Source: Acinetobacter sp. ASP199
GTDB lineage: Bacteria > Pseudomonadota > Gammaproteobacteria > Pseudomonadales > Moraxellaceae
Assembly (NCBI RefSeq): GCF_022700675.1
Contig: NZ_CP062182.1
Coordinates: 1,116,001 to 1,180,000, forward strand
Length of the DNA stretch: 64,000 nt
Reading direction: 5' to 3'
Positions 27,368 to 37,095 of the stretch are shown here, piece after piece (positions within the stretch are counted from its first letter, which is position 1; every line of letters begins with the position of its first letter). Position numbers and translations under genes: made by a program. Below the pieces are notes generated by a model. The model made no database searches, was not told the DNA's origin, and saw nothing but the letters and a program-made list of their open reading frames with translations.

Positions 27368-27735
27368 TCGACTTAAAAAAGGGTTTAAATATTAGCAAAT
27401 AGGATGCCAAACCCCAACTTTTTTAAAAAAATATAAACGAAATAATGACTAAAAAAACCTTATGCAAATTTCTGAAAAAAATAGCGAAATCAATTAGAAC
27501 AAACCTAAAAAAAGGCTATTAATTGTTATAAACCCATGTTAAGCTCGAAGAGTTAGTGGGATTTTAGATAAGCAAATTGATTGTTTTTCGTCCTGCGAAT
27601 AAATGGATGTAACCGGGATTTTGTTAATAGTTTTACAGAATGATTACAAGCTTAAAAATAATATTTTCAAACTTGTTTGCTCTGCTGTTTGCAACACCGG
27701 GTGGTCCTTCTTTTAGGTACAATGAGGATTGACTT
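27368..27735 (+). promoter_or_regulatory. Long AT-rich leader region of the cold-shock gene
   Basis: 368 bp without a gene. Cold-shock genes of the CspA family are commonly made with long structured 5' leaders, and this gap suits that. The last part carries AGGATTG before the ATG. I cannot place the promoter with confidence and see no strong terminator-like hairpin. Confidence 0.4.
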
Positions 27736-27951
27736 ATGACAGCTGCTCGCGAACAAGGCGTAGTTAAGTGGTTTAACGATACTAAAGGCTTCGGCTTTAT
27801 TCAACGCAACGGTGGTGATGACGTATTCGTTCATTTCCGTGCAATCCAAGGTGACGGTCACCGTTCACTTCGTGATGGCCAACGTGTTGAATTCAGTGTT
27901 GTAAAAGGCCAAAAAGGCTTCCAAGCTGAAGAAGTTCAACCATTAGACTAA
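27736..27951 (+). CDS. Cold-shock protein (CspA family)
   Basis: 71 residues, a single OB-fold cold-shock domain. RNP1 (KGFGFIQ, residues 18-24) and RNP2 (VFVHF, about 32-36) single-strand nucleic-acid-binding motifs are intact. It acts as an RNA chaperone or transcription antiterminator. It may be cold-induced, or one of the constitutive paralogues; sequence alone does not decide. Followed by a strong terminator, then rhlB in the same direction. Confidence 0.93.
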   Translation: MTAAREQGVVKWFNDTKGFGFIQRNGGDDVFVHFRAIQGDGHRSLRDGQRVEFSVVKGQKGFQAEEVQPLD

Positions 27952-27969
27952 TCTTCGGATTAAGCTAAT

Positions 27970-28001
27970 AAAACGCTCCAATATAAATTGGGGCGTTTTT
28001 T
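27970..28001 (+). terminator. Terminator of the cold-shock gene
   Basis: AAAACGCTCCAAT and ATTGGGGCGTTTT pair with one G-T, followed by a T-run. Confidence 0.88.
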
Positions 28002-28049
28002 GTTTATACTGTCTGTATCTTAGTGATTATCTATTTAGAGCACCGCTTT

Positions 28050-29201
28050 ATGTCATCTGGTTTTGAAACCTTAAATTTACATCCTAATCTAAAACAAGCA
28101 ATTGACGCTTTAGGCTTTTCTTCTATGACGCCTATTCAGGAGAAGGTTTTAAAATTCACATTGGCAGGTCACGATGCAATTGGTCGTGCTCAAACGGGTA
28201 CGGGCAAAACAGCGGCCTTCCTGGTGAGTATCATCAATGACCTATTGAATAATCCTGTGCAAGGGCAGCGCTACCGTGGTGAGCCACGTGCATTGATTCT
28301 GGCACCGACCCGTGAGCTTGCACTACAAATCGAAAATGATGCACATGAGCTGACCAAGTTTAGTAACCTGAATGTAGTGACGCTGCTTGGTGGCGTGGAT
28401 TTTGATAAGCAAAAAGCACAGTTAGACAAAGCGCCGGTCGATATTATGGTGGCAACACCAGGTCGTTTAATTGACTTTGTTGAACAGAAAGAAGTCTGGC
28501 TGGATCAGATTGAATTCCTAGTGATTGATGAAGCAGACCGCCTGCTGGATATGGGCTTTATTCCTTCAGTGAAACGTATTGTACGTTTTTCGCCACGTAA
28601 GGAACAGCGTCAGACTTTAATGTTCTCGGCGACTTTTAGTTATGACGTGCTGAATCTGGCACAACAATGGTTATTTGAACCGGTCACTGTTGAAATTGAG
28701 CCGGAGAAGAAAACCAATGCGGACGTTGAACAACGCGTGTATATGGTTGCCAAGGCAGATAAATATAAACTGCTACAAGACATTCTGCGTGATGAGCCGA
28801 TTGAAAAAGTCATGATCTTTGCTAACCGTCGTGATCAGGTGCGTAAACTCTATGATCATCTAAAGCGTGACAACTATAAAGTGGTGATGCTGTCTGGTGA
28901 AATCGCACAAGATAAGCGTCTAAAAATGCTGGACCAGTTTAAAAATGGTAAACACAATATCATGATCGCAACTGATGTAGCGGGTCGTGGTATCCATGTG
29001 GATGGCGTATCGCATGTGGTGAACTTTACCTTGCCAGAGCAATCCGATGACTATGTACACCGTATTGGTCGTACTGGACGTGCCGGGACGCGTGGTGTCA
29101 GTATCAGTTTCCTGTCTGAAGACGATGCATTCTATCTTCCAGAAATTGAAAAAGCCATTGGTCAGAAATTACCGCTGACTCGCCTGGAAGGATATTGCTA
29201 A
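28050..29201 (+). CDS. rhlB: DEAD-box RNA helicase RhlB-like
   Basis: 383 residues from ATG 28050 (MSSGFETLNLHP); a GTG at 28023 would add 9 residues. Full DEAD-box set: Q motif (PIQEKV), AQTGTGKTAAF (motif I), PTRELALQ (Ia), DEAD (about 160), SAT (III, MFSATFS), and HRIGRTGRAG (VI). Sequence around the N-terminus and the short C-terminus without an extended basic tail fit RhlB, the degradosome helicase. RhlE or another small DEAD protein cannot be fully excluded. Adjacent to a cold-shock gene. Confidence 0.85.
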   Translation: MSSGFETLNLHPNLKQAIDALGFSSMTPIQEKVLKFTLAGHDAIGRAQTGTGKTAAFLVSIINDLLNNPVQGQRYRGEPRALILAPTRELALQIENDAHELTKFSNLNVVTLLGGVDFDKQKAQLDKAPVDIMVATPGRLIDFVEQKEVWLDQIEFLVIDEADRLLDMGFIPSVKRIVRFSPRKEQRQTLMFSATFSYDVLNLAQQWLFEPVTVEIEPEKKTNADVEQRVYMVAKADKYKLLQDILRDEPIEKVMIFANRRDQVRKLYDHLKRDNYKVVMLSGEIAQDKRLKMLDQFKNGKHNIMIATDVAGRGIHVDGVSHVVNFTLPEQSDDYVHRIGRTGRAGTRGVSISFLSEDDAFYLPEIEKAIGQKLPLTRLEGYC

Positions 29202-29213
29202 TTCCCAGTCCGT

Positions 29214-29243
29214 AAAAAAACCGCTCAATGAGCGGTTTTTTTT
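29214..29243. terminator. Bidirectional terminator between rhlB and the lipoprotein gene
   Basis: AAAACCGCTC-AAT-GAGCGGTTTT with long A and T tracts on both sides. Confidence 0.88.
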
Positions 29244-29262
29244 ATGGCTAGCTAAAAAAGCT

Positions 29263-29643
29263 TTAGTTAGACTGGCAACGGAAAGTCAGAGTAGTCTGGT
29301 AGTCATCATCTGAATTGATGTTATTGCCTGTACCTGCAATATTGCCAAGTACTGTGGCAGCAGCCTGAATGATCTGTCCGGTTTGCTCATCTACAACGCC
29401 TTTCAGTGCGCCGTCATAAGTGGATTGTTCATCTATAATAATAGCTGAAGATCGTGAACCACACGTTTTAGAAGCAGCGTTCACGGCATTATTTTTGGCA
29501 ATGATCTGGGTCTTACCTAATCCGGTGACTTCAAATTGATTATTCTCTTTACGGATTGCAGTGGTGTTGGTTGGATTAGAACTACACGCGGTAAGAGCAA
29601 GTGCAGTGGCAATAGCTGCACCCATTGTTAATATTTTTGTCAT
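29263..29643 (-). CDS. Putative lipoprotein, 126 residues
   Basis: N-terminal lipoprotein signal peptide with lipobox LTAC (Cys-20). The mature part is small, Asn/Thr-rich, with two further cysteines (KTCGS and the final FRCQSN) that could form a disulfide. I do not recognise a family, although the central segment NAVNAASKTCG resembles outer-membrane-associated small proteins of Acinetobacter. Likely lipidated and exported. Single-gene unit, convergent with rhlB. Confidence 0.7.
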   Translation of the reverse strand: MTKILTMGAAIATALALTACSSNPTNTTAIRKENNQFEVTGLGKTQIIAKNNAVNAASKTCGSRSSAIIIDEQSTYDGALKGVVDEQTGQIIQAAATVLGNIAGTGNNINSDDDYQTTLTFRCQSN

Positions 29644-29901
29644 GTCTAAAACTCGTCAAGATCAGATAATCGTATAATTAATCACATAATAATCTTGATA
29701 ATTTGTAGAGCATGTATAAGTTTGGCAATTTTCAGTATTAGCCATGTCATTATCATAAATGCTGTTTAATAGTTTTTATCAGAAACGAGCAATAGTGAGC
29801 AAATCTGGATGAGCAGACAGAATAAAAATGCAGGATATAGAGAATCCCGAGATGAATATGCTAATCTTGAATACAGTTTTTAAGTATAGAAATACCAGGC
29901 A

Positions 29902-30483
29902 ATGACCGAATCAACGATCGAAATCGTTCATCAGAATATTCATCAACGTCAATCTATTGGTCAGCTGATTGCCCCAGCCCCCAATGCTGCACAGCTGGAA
30001 ATGGCTTTTCAGGCTGCACTCACTGCGCCAGATCACCATCGTTTAAAACCCACTGAATTTGTAGTTATTCCAGATGATAAGCGCGAAGCTTTTGGTGAGT
30101 TATTGTCTCAGGCATTAATTGATCTGGGTCAAACTGAAGCTGCTCAGATTGAGCGGGTTAAACATCATCCTTTTCGAGCGCCTTTACTGGTTCTGGCTTT
30201 AACCCGTTTCAAAGATCATCCCAAAGTGCCGCATTTTGAACAGATCCTGAGTTCTGGTGCTGCAATTCAGAATTTTTTATTGTCCTTACAAGCTCAAGGT
30301 TTTTCGACCATGTGGCGTAGTGGAGCGGTAGTGGAATCGCTATACTTTAAGCAGGCTTTAGGAATTTCAGGTAATGACCTGGTTTCAGGCATTATTTATA
30401 TTGGAACCGCGGCAAAAACAATTGCACCACGTGCAGAAATCTATACAGAAACATTTGTCAGCCAGTGGAATTCATCACATTAA
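29902..30483 (+). CDS. Nitroreductase family protein (YdjA-like)
   Basis: 193 residues, FMN-dependent nitroreductase fold. Begins with an RQSIGQL segment matching the RRS/RQS FMN-phosphate contact of the family, followed by AALTAPDHHRLKPTEFVVI. The short form and the DHHRLKP segment fit the small YdjA subgroup. The C-terminal IGTAAKTIAPR resembles the usual GxP..P cofactor loop. NAD(P)H-dependent reduction is expected but the substrate is unknown. First gene of a co-directional run, 28 bp before gpsA. Confidence 0.82.
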   Translation: MTESTIEIVHQNIHQRQSIGQLIAPAPNAAQLEMAFQAALTAPDHHRLKPTEFVVIPDDKREAFGELLSQALIDLGQTEAAQIERVKHHPFRAPLLVLALTRFKDHPKVPHFEQILSSGAAIQNFLLSLQAQGFSTMWRSGAVVESLYFKQALGISGNDLVSGIIYIGTAAKTIAPRAEIYTETFVSQWNSSH

Positions 30484-30511
30484 TTTGGCTGGATAAGGAT
30501 ATTAGAAATAC

Positions 30512-31585
30512 ATGTCAGAATTAAAATTTTCAGATCTGGTTGAACCTGTAGAAATTGATCGTAAGACTGCGTTACGGATTACAGTATTGGGTGGTGGCAG
30601 TTTTGGTACAGCAATGGCCAATACCGCAGTGCGTAATGGCTGTGACACCATGATCTGGATTCGTGATGAAGCCACGGCTGCGGATATTAATGCCACGCAT
30701 ATCAACAAGCGTTATCTGCCAGATTTTCAGCTTGAGCCTGCATTATTGGCAGTTTCAGACTTGGAAAAAGCGGTACGTGATCGTGACATTATTCTGGTGG
30801 CAATTCCAAGTCATTCCTTCCGTGATGTACTGAAACAGATCAAGCCTTTTATTAGCTCTCAAGCCATAATTTCACTAACTAAAGGTATTGAAGCGAAAAC
30901 CTTTAGTTTTATGAGCGATATTATTCGTGAGGAATTACCTGAAGTACCGTATGGCGTACTTTCAGGGCCGAACCTGGCGAAAGAAATTGTGGCAGGGCAG
31001 CCAGCAGGGACTGTTATTGCCAGTGATTCTGAACTGGTGCGTTATGCAGTACAGCAGGCTTTACATAGTGCTTTATTCCGTGTCTTTGCCAGCGATGATG
31101 TGCATGGTGTAGAGCTGGGTGGTGCACTGAAGAACATTTACGCAGTCGCCATGGGTATGGCAGCCGCCTATAACGTCGGTGAAAATACCAAGAGTATGAT
31201 TCTGACCCGTGCCTTGGCAGAAATGAGCCGTTTTGCGGTGAAGCTTGGTGCGAACCCATTGACCTTCCTCGGGCTGTCTGGTGTGGGCGATTTATTCGCT
31301 ACCTGTAATAGTCCGTTAAGTCGTAACTATCAGGTTGGCTATGCGCTCGGTAAAGGCAAAACCCTGGAACAGGCAACCACTGAACTAGGTCAGACGGCAG
31401 AAGGGATTAATACCATTGTACAGGTGAAAGCACGTTCTGAAGAGCTGGATGTATACATGCCAATTACTTGTGCCTTGTATGCCGTAATCTTTGAAGGTGC
31501 ACCGCCGATGAGTATTGCAGTGTCTTTAATGAAAAATGGTCATCGCAGTGATGTGGAATTTGTCTTGCCACATCATCAAGTCTGA
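30512..31585 (+). CDS. gpsA: Glycerol-3-phosphate dehydrogenase [NAD(P)+]
   Basis: 357 residues. Reduces dihydroxyacetone phosphate to sn-glycerol 3-phosphate for phospholipid synthesis. Rossmann motif VLGGGSFGTAMA (about 25-36), SGPNLAKEI (about 151), catalytic Lys in GGALKNIYAVAMG (about 205), and GLSGVGDLFATC (about 252) are all present. The N-terminal extension of about 20 residues is longer than in E. coli GpsA. Follows the nitroreductase gene by 28 bp. Confidence 0.96.
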   Translation: MSELKFSDLVEPVEIDRKTALRITVLGGGSFGTAMANTAVRNGCDTMIWIRDEATAADINATHINKRYLPDFQLEPALLAVSDLEKAVRDRDIILVAIPSHSFRDVLKQIKPFISSQAIISLTKGIEAKTFSFMSDIIREELPEVPYGVLSGPNLAKEIVAGQPAGTVIASDSELVRYAVQQALHSALFRVFASDDVHGVELGGALKNIYAVAMGMAAAYNVGENTKSMILTRALAEMSRFAVKLGANPLTFLGLSGVGDLFATCNSPLSRNYQVGYALGKGKTLEQATTELGQTAEGINTIVQVKARSEELDVYMPITCALYAVIFEGAPPMSIAVSLMKNGHRSDVEFVLPHHQV

Positions 31586-31664
31586 TTTATAAGTGATGGA
31601 ACTGTATGATCAGGCTTATCTTATGATCTGATCATCAGCTTGAATGAACGAATAGGGAAATGGT

Positions 31665-32120
31665 ATGCAACTGACACTCGTGCGTCATGGCGAAGCAGCT
31701 CCACCGGTAAATGGCAACGACACCAAGCGTCCTTTGACCGAGCGTGGACATTTACAGGCAGAACAGACCGCTCAATACTTGAAAGACGTGATCAAACCTG
31801 AAGTCTTTGTAGTGAGTCCGTTGCTTCGTGCTCAGGAAACCCTGGCACATTTGCAGGCTTTTTATAAAGATGTGCCAGTGGTAATCTGTAATACCATTAA
31901 GCCGGATGATGATGCCAAAGTAGCTGTGGAATGGTTGTCTCAGTTACCGTATGAATCAATTGTCGTGGTCTGCCATATGAATGTGGTGGCACATATTGCT
32001 TCTATTCTGACAGAGGAATCTTTCCATCCTTTCCATTTGTCAGAAGCACGTATTTATGATCAGGCAGTGATTGCGGCAGGTTTATCGACACAGTTAAAAA
32101 GCTTTATTCCAACAGTATAA
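31665..32120 (+). CDS. sixA: Phosphohistidine phosphatase SixA
   Basis: 151 residues. Histidine phosphatase (RHG) family: the phospho-acceptor motif LVRHGEA (residues 4-10), Arg in SPLLRAQET (about 45-53) and the second His in VVCHMNVV (about 104-111). SixA dephosphorylates phosphohistidine, in E. coli on ArcB and the nitrogen phosphotransferase system. Located between gpsA and gspL, with 28 bp to gspL. Confidence 0.9.
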   Translation: MQLTLVRHGEAAPPVNGNDTKRPLTERGHLQAEQTAQYLKDVIKPEVFVVSPLLRAQETLAHLQAFYKDVPVVICNTIKPDDDAKVAVEWLSQLPYESIVVVCHMNVVAHIASILTEESFHPFHLSEARIYDQAVIAAGLSTQLKSFIPTV

Positions 32121-32148
32121 AAACTATTAAAACGGCAGAACACAATCG

Positions 32149-33288
32149 ATGTTGTATTTATGGATGCCAGAAGCCAATGGGGTTTGGCAATGGTCAGATG
32201 GGGAATTCTGGAAAAGTGCAGATACACTTGAGCAGCTGATTCAGGAGATCCAGGGGCAGAATGGGGCGGAGGCAACGGTCTTTTTCCCGAGTCGTCATGT
32301 GCAGATTTTGCAGCAGAGCATGTCCAAAGCCCAATATAAGAAAATGGGGCAGGAGGCAATCAAATATCTGCTGGAGGAATATGTCATTCTGCCGGTTGAT
32401 GCGATGAAGGTGCTCCATCATTTCCAGCAACCGGATCAGCTCAGCGTACTGGGAATTGCCAATTCAACCGTAGAAACCATGCAGCATGCATTGCATCTGT
32501 TACCGGTCAAGGTCACGGCATTATTGCCAGATTTTCTGGTCTTGCCTGTTCCTGAAGAAAATCAACGCGTATTGGCGGATATTGCTGGGCGACTGCTGGT
32601 TCGTGAATCGGAATATGTGGGTCATTCGGTGGATGACCTGAGTCTTTATCTGGATTATCAGCCTAAAGATGTGAATTACAAGGTGAGTAACCTGAATAAT
32701 GCTCAGCTGCGTAGTCTGGATGCCTTTGTCACGCATGATCAGGTGGAGTCGTTCCAGTACAGTATTCCCCAGCTAAAAAAAGCCAAGCAGCATCCTTTTA
32801 ATGTCTTGCCCAAAGCCAAGTCAGATACGTCAGTTTCCGGTTACTGGAAAGCCTGTATGGCCGTATTCCTGGGTATTCTGGTATTGCAGTTTAGCTATGA
32901 TGCTGTGCGCTGGTATCAGCATAAAAAGATTGCCAATCAAACGGCTGCTCAAGCGATTGACCAGTTTAAATACTGGTTTGGTCAGAACTACCCGGTAAAC
33001 GAGCAGAATATCAAGAGCCAGTTTGAAGGGCAGATGCGTTTAAGTCAGGTGGCGAATACTCAAGCTTTTGATCTGATCAGTCGGGTGGGGCCGGTGTTAA
33101 TGCAAAACCAGATTATTGCGCAGCGGGTTAGTTATGATACTTCAAGCCTGAATATGGATCTGCAGGCGAACTCTTCTGATGCATTAAGTACTTTGACTCG
33201 TCAGCTGACACAGCAGGGTTTTAAGGTTGAACTGGGTAATGTACAGGCCAATGGTGCAGGTGCGATCGGATCGTTGAGAATACAATAA
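32149..33288 (+). CDS. gspL: Type II secretion system protein GspL
   Basis: 379 residues. Inner-membrane component linking the GspE ATPase to the secretion platform. Cytoplasmic actin-like domain (about 1-225), one membrane segment (about 231-253) and a periplasmic ferredoxin-like domain (about 290-379). The stop overlaps the gspM start (TAATG, 33286-33290). No other gsp genes lie in the window; in Acinetobacter the T2SS genes are known to be scattered, which this fits. Confidence 0.88.
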   Translation: MLYLWMPEANGVWQWSDGEFWKSADTLEQLIQEIQGQNGAEATVFFPSRHVQILQQSMSKAQYKKMGQEAIKYLLEEYVILPVDAMKVLHHFQQPDQLSVLGIANSTVETMQHALHLLPVKVTALLPDFLVLPVPEENQRVLADIAGRLLVRESEYVGHSVDDLSLYLDYQPKDVNYKVSNLNNAQLRSLDAFVTHDQVESFQYSIPQLKKAKQHPFNVLPKAKSDTSVSGYWKACMAVFLGILVLQFSYDAVRWYQHKKIANQTAAQAIDQFKYWFGQNYPVNEQNIKSQFEGQMRLSQVANTQAFDLISRVGPVLMQNQIIAQRVSYDTSSLNMDLQANSSDALSTLTRQLTQQGFKVELGNVQANGAGAIGSLRIQ

Positions 33289-33767
33289 TGAAAATGCTCG
33301 ATAATATTCAAACCCGGCTGGATCAGCGTATGGAGCGTATTACGGATTATCTGGATAGCCTGAGTACCCGTGAACGCTACATGGTGATTTTCACCACGAT
33401 TTTTGTCATCGTAGCTGCAGTCGGTTCGGCATTGTTCTATATGCATCAAGCCGCGGATAGCCAGCAAAAGCGCTTAAATACCTTAAAAGATACTGTGGTG
33501 TGGATGCAGAGCAATGCTGCTACCATGAAGCCAGCAGGTGATCTGCAATTAGATGCCTCAGAAAAAGTGCAGCGTGCTGCCCAGCAGCAGGGATTGTCGG
33601 TTTCATCCCAGCAGCAGGAAGGTAAAATTTTACTCAATGTCAGCCATGAAAATTATGCTGTACTGGCAAATTTCCTGACCCAGCTTGCGCAGAGCGGTTT
33701 AACTATTGAAAAAATGGAACTTATCAGTGATGCCGGACAGATTAAATTAACAGCGACTGTCGTATAA
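33288..33767 (+). CDS. gspM: Type II secretion system protein GspM
   Basis: 159 residues, the usual short GspM length: a cytoplasmic N-terminus, one membrane helix (about 31-52, YMVIFTTIFVIVAAVGSALF) and a periplasmic domain ending in a ferredoxin-like half (LLNVSHENYAVLANFLTQLAQSG). Partners GspL in the inner membrane. Translationally coupled to gspL through TAATG. The run continues into pyrD 91 bp later. Confidence 0.88.
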   Translation: MKMLDNIQTRLDQRMERITDYLDSLSTRERYMVIFTTIFVIVAAVGSALFYMHQAADSQQKRLNTLKDTVVWMQSNAATMKPAGDLQLDASEKVQRAAQQQGLSVSSQQQEGKILLNVSHENYAVLANFLTQLAQSGLTIEKMELISDAGQIKLTATVV

Positions 33768-33858
33768 ACGGTAAAAATAAAGATTTGCAAGGCATGGTTT
33801 TTTCACCGGGCTGTGACTATAATATGCCGACTCAAAAAGCAAGTAGACTTTTCTGGAT

Positions 33859-34860
33859 ATGTTGTATTCTCTAGCCCGCCCTTTGTTGTTTTCTTTAGCA
33901 CCAGAGCGTGCACATGAGCTGACACTATCACTGTTGAAATCCTCCCATGCCATGGGGATGATGCGTCAAAACGTTGCTTCTAAACCAGTTACCTGTATGG
34001 GAATCGAATTTCCGAATCCGGTAGGTCTGGCGGCAGGTTTGGACAAAAATGGTGCCTATATCGATGCCCTTGCAAGTCAAGGCTTTGGTTTTATTGAAAT
34101 CGGTACTATTACCCCGCGTCCTCAGTCTGGTAATCCGGAACCTCGACTGTTCCGTCTGCCAAAAGCGAAAGCCATTATTAACCGTATGGGTTTTAATAAT
34201 GAAGGCGTGGACAAACTGATTGAAAATGTTAAAGCTGCAAAATTCAAAGGCGTTCTTGGGATTAATATCGGCAAGAATGCGGCAACTCCGGTTGAAAATG
34301 CAGTTGATGATTATTTAATCTGTCTGGAAAAGGTATATAATTACGCTTCCTACATTACTGTTAATATTTCCTCTCCCAATACAAAAAACCTGCGTAGCCT
34401 GCAAAGTGGTGATGCGCTCACCGAGCTGCTGGAAACGCTAAAAAACCGTCAGCTTGAGCTTGCTCAAGAAAACCAGCATTATGTACCTCTGGTGCTGAAA
34501 GTTGCACCAGACCTTGAAGCTGAAGATATTGCATTTATTGCGCAGCAATTGTTGCAATTCAAGATTGATGGTTTGATTGTAACCAATACGACCTTATCTC
34601 GTGAGGGTGTTGAAGGTCTGGAGCATGCTGAAGAAGCAGGTGGTTTGTCTGGTGCGCCGGTCTTTGAGAAAAGTACGGCATGTTTAAAAGCCTTTGCAGA
34701 TGTGCTGCAGGGACAGATTCCATTGATTGGCGTGGGTGGTATTCTTTCGGGTGCCGATGCCGTTGCCAAAAAGCAAGCTGGTGCCAGCCTTGTACAAGTT
34801 TATAGTGGCCTCATATATACAGGACCGAAACTTGTAAAAGACTGTGTTAACGTATTCTGA
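33859..34860 (+). CDS. pyrD: Dihydroorotate dehydrogenase (quinone)
   Basis: 333 residues, class 2 membrane-associated FMN enzyme that oxidises dihydroorotate to orotate with quinone. The N-terminal amphipathic segment ([20 protein letters not shown]) is the membrane/quinone site. FMN and substrate motifs: [42 protein letters not shown] with the catalytic Ser, and [11 protein letters not shown]. Length matches E. coli PyrD (336). Tightly followed by cvpA (5 bp). Confidence 0.95.
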   Translation: MLYSLARPLLFSLAPERAHELTLSLLKSSHAMGMMRQNVASKPVTCMGIEFPNPVGLAAGLDKNGAYIDALASQGFGFIEIGTITPRPQSGNPEPRLFRLPKAKAIINRMGFNNEGVDKLIENVKAAKFKGVLGINIGKNAATPVENAVDDYLICLEKVYNYASYITVNISSPNTKNLRSLQSGDALTELLETLKNRQLELAQENQHYVPLVLKVAPDLEAEDIAFIAQQLLQFKIDGLIVTNTTLSREGVEGLEHAEEAGGLSGAPVFEKSTACLKAFADVLQGQIPLIGVGGILSGADAVAKKQAGASLVQVYSGLIYTGPKLVKDCVNVF

Positions 34861-34865
34861 ATTCT

Positions 34866-35447
34866 ATGACTGCCATTGACATCTTTTTACTGTTTATACT
34901 GCTCATTGGAGGGCTAAACGGTTTGCGTCAAGGATTTATTAAAGCCTTTGCGAACTTAGCTGGATGGATTTTTGCGCTGATTATAGCTGCGAAATATTCA
35001 ACACTACTTGCGCCTTCCATGACTGCTCTCAGTACAGATCCAGTGGTACAAAAAATTGCAGCATTCGCTTTCATCGTCCTGATGATTGTGGTTCTGACCT
35101 GGATTGTAACTTTCCTGCTCAACCGTGTGATGAAAACCCTGAAACTGGGACCATTAAACCGTCTTGCGGGTGGGGTATTTGGCAGCCTGAAAGGCCTGCT
35201 GATTGTCCTGATTACCATGCAGGGCATTGGTCCATGGGTAGAAAGCTCACCGCACTGGAAACAATCCAAAGTCATTCAGACTTTGCTTCCTTATGCACCA
35301 TGGGCGACCCAGATGTCCAAAGATGCTGCAAACGAAGCCCTACAACATATCAAGTCTGAAGATTCCAGAAAATCTTCAGATCTATCAGCTGAACCTGCTG
35401 CAAAAAGTCAGTCATCAGCTGAGTCTACGAATAATCCTTTTTATTAA
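34866..35447 (+). CDS. cvpA: CvpA family membrane protein
   Basis: 193 residues. Four predicted membrane helices (about 5-22, 27-47, 65-88, 102-122) and a Ser-rich soluble C-terminal tail. CvpA is needed for colicin V production in E. coli and precedes purF there too, a conserved pairing seen here with 24 bp between the genes. Molecular function is unresolved. Confidence 0.9.
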   Translation: MTAIDIFLLFILLIGGLNGLRQGFIKAFANLAGWIFALIIAAKYSTLLAPSMTALSTDPVVQKIAAFAFIVLMIVVLTWIVTFLLNRVMKTLKLGPLNRLAGGVFGSLKGLLIVLITMQGIGPWVESSPHWKQSKVIQTLLPYAPWATQMSKDAANEALQHIKSEDSRKSSDLSAEPAAKSQSSAESTNNPFY

Positions 35448-35471
35448 TCCTAGCTTGTCTGCGAGGTTGCT

Positions 35472-37007
35472 ATGTGTGGAGTGGTTGGTATTGCTGGTAA
35501 ATCAGCTGTTAACCAAATGTTGTTTGATGCATTAACGATGTTACAACATCGTGGACAGGATGCAGCTGGGATTGTAACTTGTCACGAAGGCCGCCTGTTC
35601 CTTCGTAAAGATGTAGGTATGGTACGTGATGTGTTCCATACACGTCATATGCGTGCTTTACGCGGTAACTATGGTATTGGTCATGTGCGTTACCCAACAG
35701 CAGGAACGTCAAGTAGTGCAGAAGCACAGCCATTTTATGTGAACTCACCTTATGGGATTACCTTGGCGCATAACGGTAACTTAACCAACGCTGAAGAAAT
35801 CCATGATGACTTATTCAAAACTGACTTACGTCACATGAATACCGATTCAGACTCAGAAGTTTTGCTGAACGTGATGGCACATGAATTGCAAAAGCAAGGT
35901 CACCTGCAAGTAAGTGCAGAAGATGTATTTCATGCTGTGACACGTGTGCATGAGCGCTGTAAAGGTGGTTATGCTGTGGTTGCAATGATCACAGGCCAAG
36001 GTCTTGTGGGCTTCCGTGATCCAAATGGTATTCGTCCACTGATTTACGGTTCACGCGAAACTGAAGAAGGTATGGAATATATCATCGCTTCTGAATCTGT
36101 AGCGATTACAGCATTAGGCTTTAAAGTTGAGCGTGATATTGAGCCAGGTGAAGCCGTATTTATTGATGAACAAGGCAACTTCTTCACCAAGCAATGTGCA
36201 GAGAATCCTGAATATCGCCCATGTATCTTTGAATATGTGTATTTCGCGCGCCCAGATGCCACCATTGACGGCATTTCAGTGTATAAAGCCCGTCTGAAAA
36301 TGGGTGAGAAGCTGGCGCATAAAATCTTGCGCGAGTGGAGTGATGAACATGATATCGATGTAGTCATTCCAATTCCGGATACATCACGTACTTCTGCGCT
36401 TGAACTGGCAAATACGCTGGGCGTGAAATTCCGTGAAGGCTTCATGAAAAACCGTTATATCGGTCGTACCTTCATTATGCCAGGTCAGCAACTGCGTAAA
36501 AAATCAGTACGTCAGAAGCTGAATCCGGTTGAGCTGGAATTCCAGGGTAAAAACGTTCTATTGGTCGATGACTCAATTGTTCGTGGTACTACCTGTAATG
36601 AAATCATTCAGATGGCACGTGATGCTGGTGCGAAAAAAGTATTCTTTGCGTCTGCTGCACCAATGGTGAAATATCCGAACGTGTATGGTATCGATATGCC
36701 AGCCAAATCTGAGCTGATCGCGTCTGAACGTAGTGTTGAAGAAATTCGTGAAATTATTGGCGCTGACCGTCTGATTTTCCAGGATCTGGAAGATTTGAAA
36801 GATGCGGTACGCACCAAAATTGTACCGAATCTGCGTGAATTCGACTGTTCTGTATTTGACGGCGTATATGTGGCTGGCGGTATTGATGAAGCATACCTTG
36901 ACCAGTTACAGCGAAAGCGTAATGATGGCGCCAAAAAAGGGGATAAGTTTATTGATGTGAATATCGATGCAGCATCAGTAGACCTGACGGGCGTGCGCGA
37001 AGTCTAA
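35472..37007 (+). CDS. purF: Amidophosphoribosyltransferase
   Basis: 511 residues. First committed enzyme of purine synthesis, making phosphoribosylamine from PRPP and glutamine. N-terminal glutaminase with nucleophile Cys-2 (MCGVVGIAG), GHVRYPTAG and [10 protein letters not shown]-terminal PRTase with [13 protein letters not shown], the PRPP loop (about residue 364). Length as E. coli PurF (505). Ends in a strong terminator. Last gene of the co-directional run from 29.9 kb. Confidence 0.97.
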   Translation: MCGVVGIAGKSAVNQMLFDALTMLQHRGQDAAGIVTCHEGRLFLRKDVGMVRDVFHTRHMRALRGNYGIGHVRYPTAGTSSSAEAQPFYVNSPYGITLAHNGNLTNAEEIHDDLFKTDLRHMNTDSDSEVLLNVMAHELQKQGHLQVSAEDVFHAVTRVHERCKGGYAVVAMITGQGLVGFRDPNGIRPLIYGSRETEEGMEYIIASESVAITALGFKVERDIEPGEAVFIDEQGNFFTKQCAENPEYRPCIFEYVYFARPDATIDGISVYKARLKMGEKLAHKILREWSDEHDIDVVIPIPDTSRTSALELANTLGVKFREGFMKNRYIGRTFIMPGQQLRKKSVRQKLNPVELEFQGKNVLLVDDSIVRGTTCNEIIQMARDAGAKKVFFASAAPMVKYPNVYGIDMPAKSELIASERSVEEIREIIGADRLIFQDLEDLKDAVRTKIVPNLREFDCSVFDGVYVAGGIDEAYLDQLQRKRNDGAKKGDKFIDVNIDAASVDLTGVREV

Positions 37008-37022
37008 GTCTTTAAAATCATG

Positions 37023-37049
37023 AAAAAAGCGGGAATTTCCCGCTTTTTT
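37023..37049 (+). terminator. Terminator of cvpA-purF
   Basis: AAAAAAGCGGGAA and TTCCCGCTTTTTT form a perfect palindrome with T-run. Confidence 0.9.
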
Positions 37050-37095
37050 CATTTATGATTGGGCAAAGCTAGAACAATGTGATCAGGGTGAAGCA

